A stretch of DNA of 64,000 bases from Phyllobacterium sp. 21LDTY02-6 (GTDB taxonomy: Bacteria > Pseudomonadota > Alphaproteobacteria > Rhizobiales > Rhizobiaceae), in NCBI RefSeq assembly GCF_023554255.2, contig NZ_JAMJWD020000006.1:62001-126000 (forward strand). Direction: 5' to 3'. The translations under genes and the position numbers were made by a program. Positions 62,674 through 64,000 of the stretch are shown here, one piece after another (positions within the stretch are counted from its first letter, which is position 1; each line of letters starts with the position of its first letter). The notes under the pieces were generated by a model. It searched no databases. It saw only the letters and a list, made by a program, of their open reading frames with translations, and had not been told where the DNA came from.

Positions 62674-63689
62674 CAGTCGCCCTCGTCTTCGTAACCGATC
62701 AGATGCAGCGGCCTGGCCTTGTAGCCATTGAGCTCGCACCAGCGCACCAGCGCCTCCTCGCGGCCATGGGTGACCCAGACCTGATCGGGATCGAGTTCCG
62801 TTATCGTCCGCGTCAGCTCATCCCAGTCGCAATGGTCCGAAAGTATGATCGGCAGTTCGACGCCGCCCTGCCTGGCGCGTTGCCTGATGCGCATCCAGCC
62901 CGAGGCGAAACAGGAGACCGGGTCGGGGAAACGCCGCGCCCAGCGATCGAGGAAAGCCGATGGCGGACCGATGACGATGGCCCCGGCAAAATCGCCGGCG
63001 TTGTCTGTATCGACCGTGGCCGGCGAGAGGTCGCCGAGGTCGATCCCCTGCGACTGGTAGTAGTCGCAGAGCTTCGCCAGTGCGCCGTGGATATAGATCG
63101 TCCTGTCATGGCCGGCATCGCGCAGCATGCGGATGACGCGCTGCGCCTTGCCGAGCGCATAGGCGCCGACGAGATGCGAGCGTTCCGGAAACTGCTCGAC
63201 CGAGCGCAGCAGCTTGGCGATCTCGTCGCGGCTGTCCGGGTGCCGGAACACCGGCAGCGCGAACGTCGCCTCGGTGATGAAGACGTCGCAGGCCACCGGC
63301 TCGAAGCCGAGGCAGGTCGGGTCGGGGCTGCGCTTGTAGTCGCCCGAGGCGACGATGCGCATGCCATCCTTCTCCACCGCGATCTGCGCCGATCCGAGCA
63401 CATGCCCGGCAGGGTGGAAGCTGACGCTGACGCCGTTGTTGACGACGGTTTCGCCGAGCGTCGCCGCCTGTGTCACGGCAGCGAATCCACTGCCGTAGCG
63501 CAGCGCCATGATGTCGAGTGTCTGGCGCGTCGCCATGACGCTTTCATGGCCGGACCTCGCATGATCCGAATGGCCATGGGTGATGAGCGCCTTCTGCACC
63601 GGCCGGATCGGATCGATGTAGAAATCGCCCGGCGGACAATAGAGCCCCGCCGGCGTCGATCGCAACAAGTCTTCCGGTCGTTTCAGCAC
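62673..63689 (-). CDS. Ligase-associated DNA exonuclease (beta-CASP MBL)
   Basis: A 338-aa metallo-beta-lactamase-fold nuclease. The metal site HGHSDH (38-43) is clear and further motifs are HPAGHVLGSAQIAVEKDG, DVFITEATFALPVFRH and LSDHCDWDELTRT. This family occurs beside the LigB-type ligase and processes DNA ends. The GTG at 63689 has GGGGGAGAAG upstream. Overlaps the ligase gene by one base. Confidence 0.93.
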   Translation of the reverse strand: MLKRPEDLLRSTPAGLYCPPGDFYIDPIRPVQKALITHGHSDHARSGHESVMATRQTLDIMALRYGSGFAAVTQAATLGETVVNNGVSVSFHPAGHVLGSAQIAVEKDGMRIVASGDYKRSPDPTCLGFEPVACDVFITEATFALPVFRHPDSRDEIAKLLRSVEQFPERSHLVGAYALGKAQRVIRMLRDAGHDRTIYIHGALAKLCDYYQSQGIDLGDLSPATVDTDNAGDFAGAIVIGPPSAFLDRWARRFPDPVSCFASGWMRIRQRARQGGVELPIILSDHCDWDELTRTITELDPDQVWVTHGREEALVRWCELNGYKARPLHLIGYEDEGD

Positions 63690-63842
63690 CTTCTCCCCCT
63701 GCTCCGGCCATGGCTAAACGAAGATAGTGCGCTTTTGGCTCCACGCAAATTCCGTATCGCGCTATTTGCAGCAGCGTCGTGCATGCTTCGACAGATGCCA
63801 GGGACCTTGGCGCGCAGACCGGCAATCGCTACATTCGCCGCT

Positions 63843-64000
63843 GTGAGCAAGCCCGAAACATTGGACGACACCCCCCTCCTGCCGCCGCAATTCCTGCGCT
63901 GGTTCCAGGACAAGGGCTGGAGCCCCCGCCAACACCAGCTGGACCTTCTGCGCGAGGCGGATGCGGGCAATTCCGCCCTGCTCATCGCACCGACCGGCGC
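63843..64000 (+). CDS. Ligase-associated DEXH helicase, N-terminus (cut by window edge)
   Basis: The beginning of a helicase of the ligase-associated DEXH type, cut at 64000. It reads LPPQFLRWFQDKGWSPRQHQLDLLREA then SALLIAPTG, the first half of Walker A. The GTG at 63843 gives the usual short N-terminus; an in-frame ATG at 63783 would add 20 residues. The gene diverges from the ligase and exonuclease pair and completes the repair module. Confidence 0.85.
   Translation, partial: MSKPETLDDTPLLPPQFLRWFQDKGWSPRQHQLDLLREADAGNSALLIAPTG

Overview
The window is about 60% G+C and reads as chromosomal DNA of an alphaproteobacterium of the order Hyphomicrobiales (Rhizobiales), in or near the Rhizobiaceae/Phyllobacteriaceae/Brucellaceae. 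The assignment is inferred from gene content: a DUF930 protein, a TfuA/YcaO pair, a RirA-type iron box (TGA-N9-TCA), a TRAP plus KduI/KdgF uronate locus, and a large exopolysaccharide locus with type I secretion genes. I saw no rRNA, tRNA, CRISPR array, insertion sequence or phage gene.

Layout. (1) 0.4-6.6 kb: a respiratory operon with a small secreted Cys protein, a SCO-type copper chaperone, quinol oxidase subunits CyoABCD and SURF1. (2) 6.6-9.6 kb, minus strand: hydroxamate siderophore uptake genes fhuD and fhuB under a RirA-like operator, without an adjacent fhuC. (3) 9.7-14.8 kb, minus strand: unsaturated-uronate (pectin breakdown) genes, namely a TRAP transporter, a FadR-type regulator, kduI and kdgF. 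(4) 14.8-16.7 kb: a DUF930 envelope protein, a small unknown and an AhpD-like protein.

(5) 16.7-46.9 kb: a large exopolysaccharide locus. It holds a VanZ-like protein, glycosyltransferases, a Wzc-like co-polymerase, a Wza-like export protein, a sugar-phosphate transferase that starts the repeat unit, a Wzx flippase, a Wzy/ligase-like polymerase, a periplasmic glycoside hydrolase and a LuxR-type regulator. An AsnB, acyl carrier protein, AMP-ligase and NadE-like cassette may decorate the polymer with an acyl or amide group. A PrtD/HlyD type I exporter sits beside two unusual, probably secreted low-complexity or modular proteins.

(6) 47.3-52.0 kb, minus strand: the most interesting part, an operon-like cassette of a SARP/BTAD-TPR regulator, two related small proteins (80 and 74 aa, shared LWLVD motif), a YcaO ATP-dependent peptide-backbone modifier and its partner TfuA. 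This has the form of a RiPP gene cluster. Strong RNA hairpins lie between the small-protein genes and ycaO. The products are not recognisable as any known class.

(7) 52.7-55.0 kb: a polar amino-acid (perhaps cystine) ABC importer. (8) 55.3-60.8 kb: a peptide/opine-type ABC importer with a fused double ATPase. (9) 61.0-64.0 kb: a DNA-repair module of ATP-dependent ligase, ligase-associated beta-CASP exonuclease and, divergently, the start of the ligase-associated DEXH helicase, cut by the window edge. Many genes overlap by 1-20 bases, indicating tight translational coupling. Start sites were chosen by ribosome-binding sites and overlaps and are inferred, not proven.
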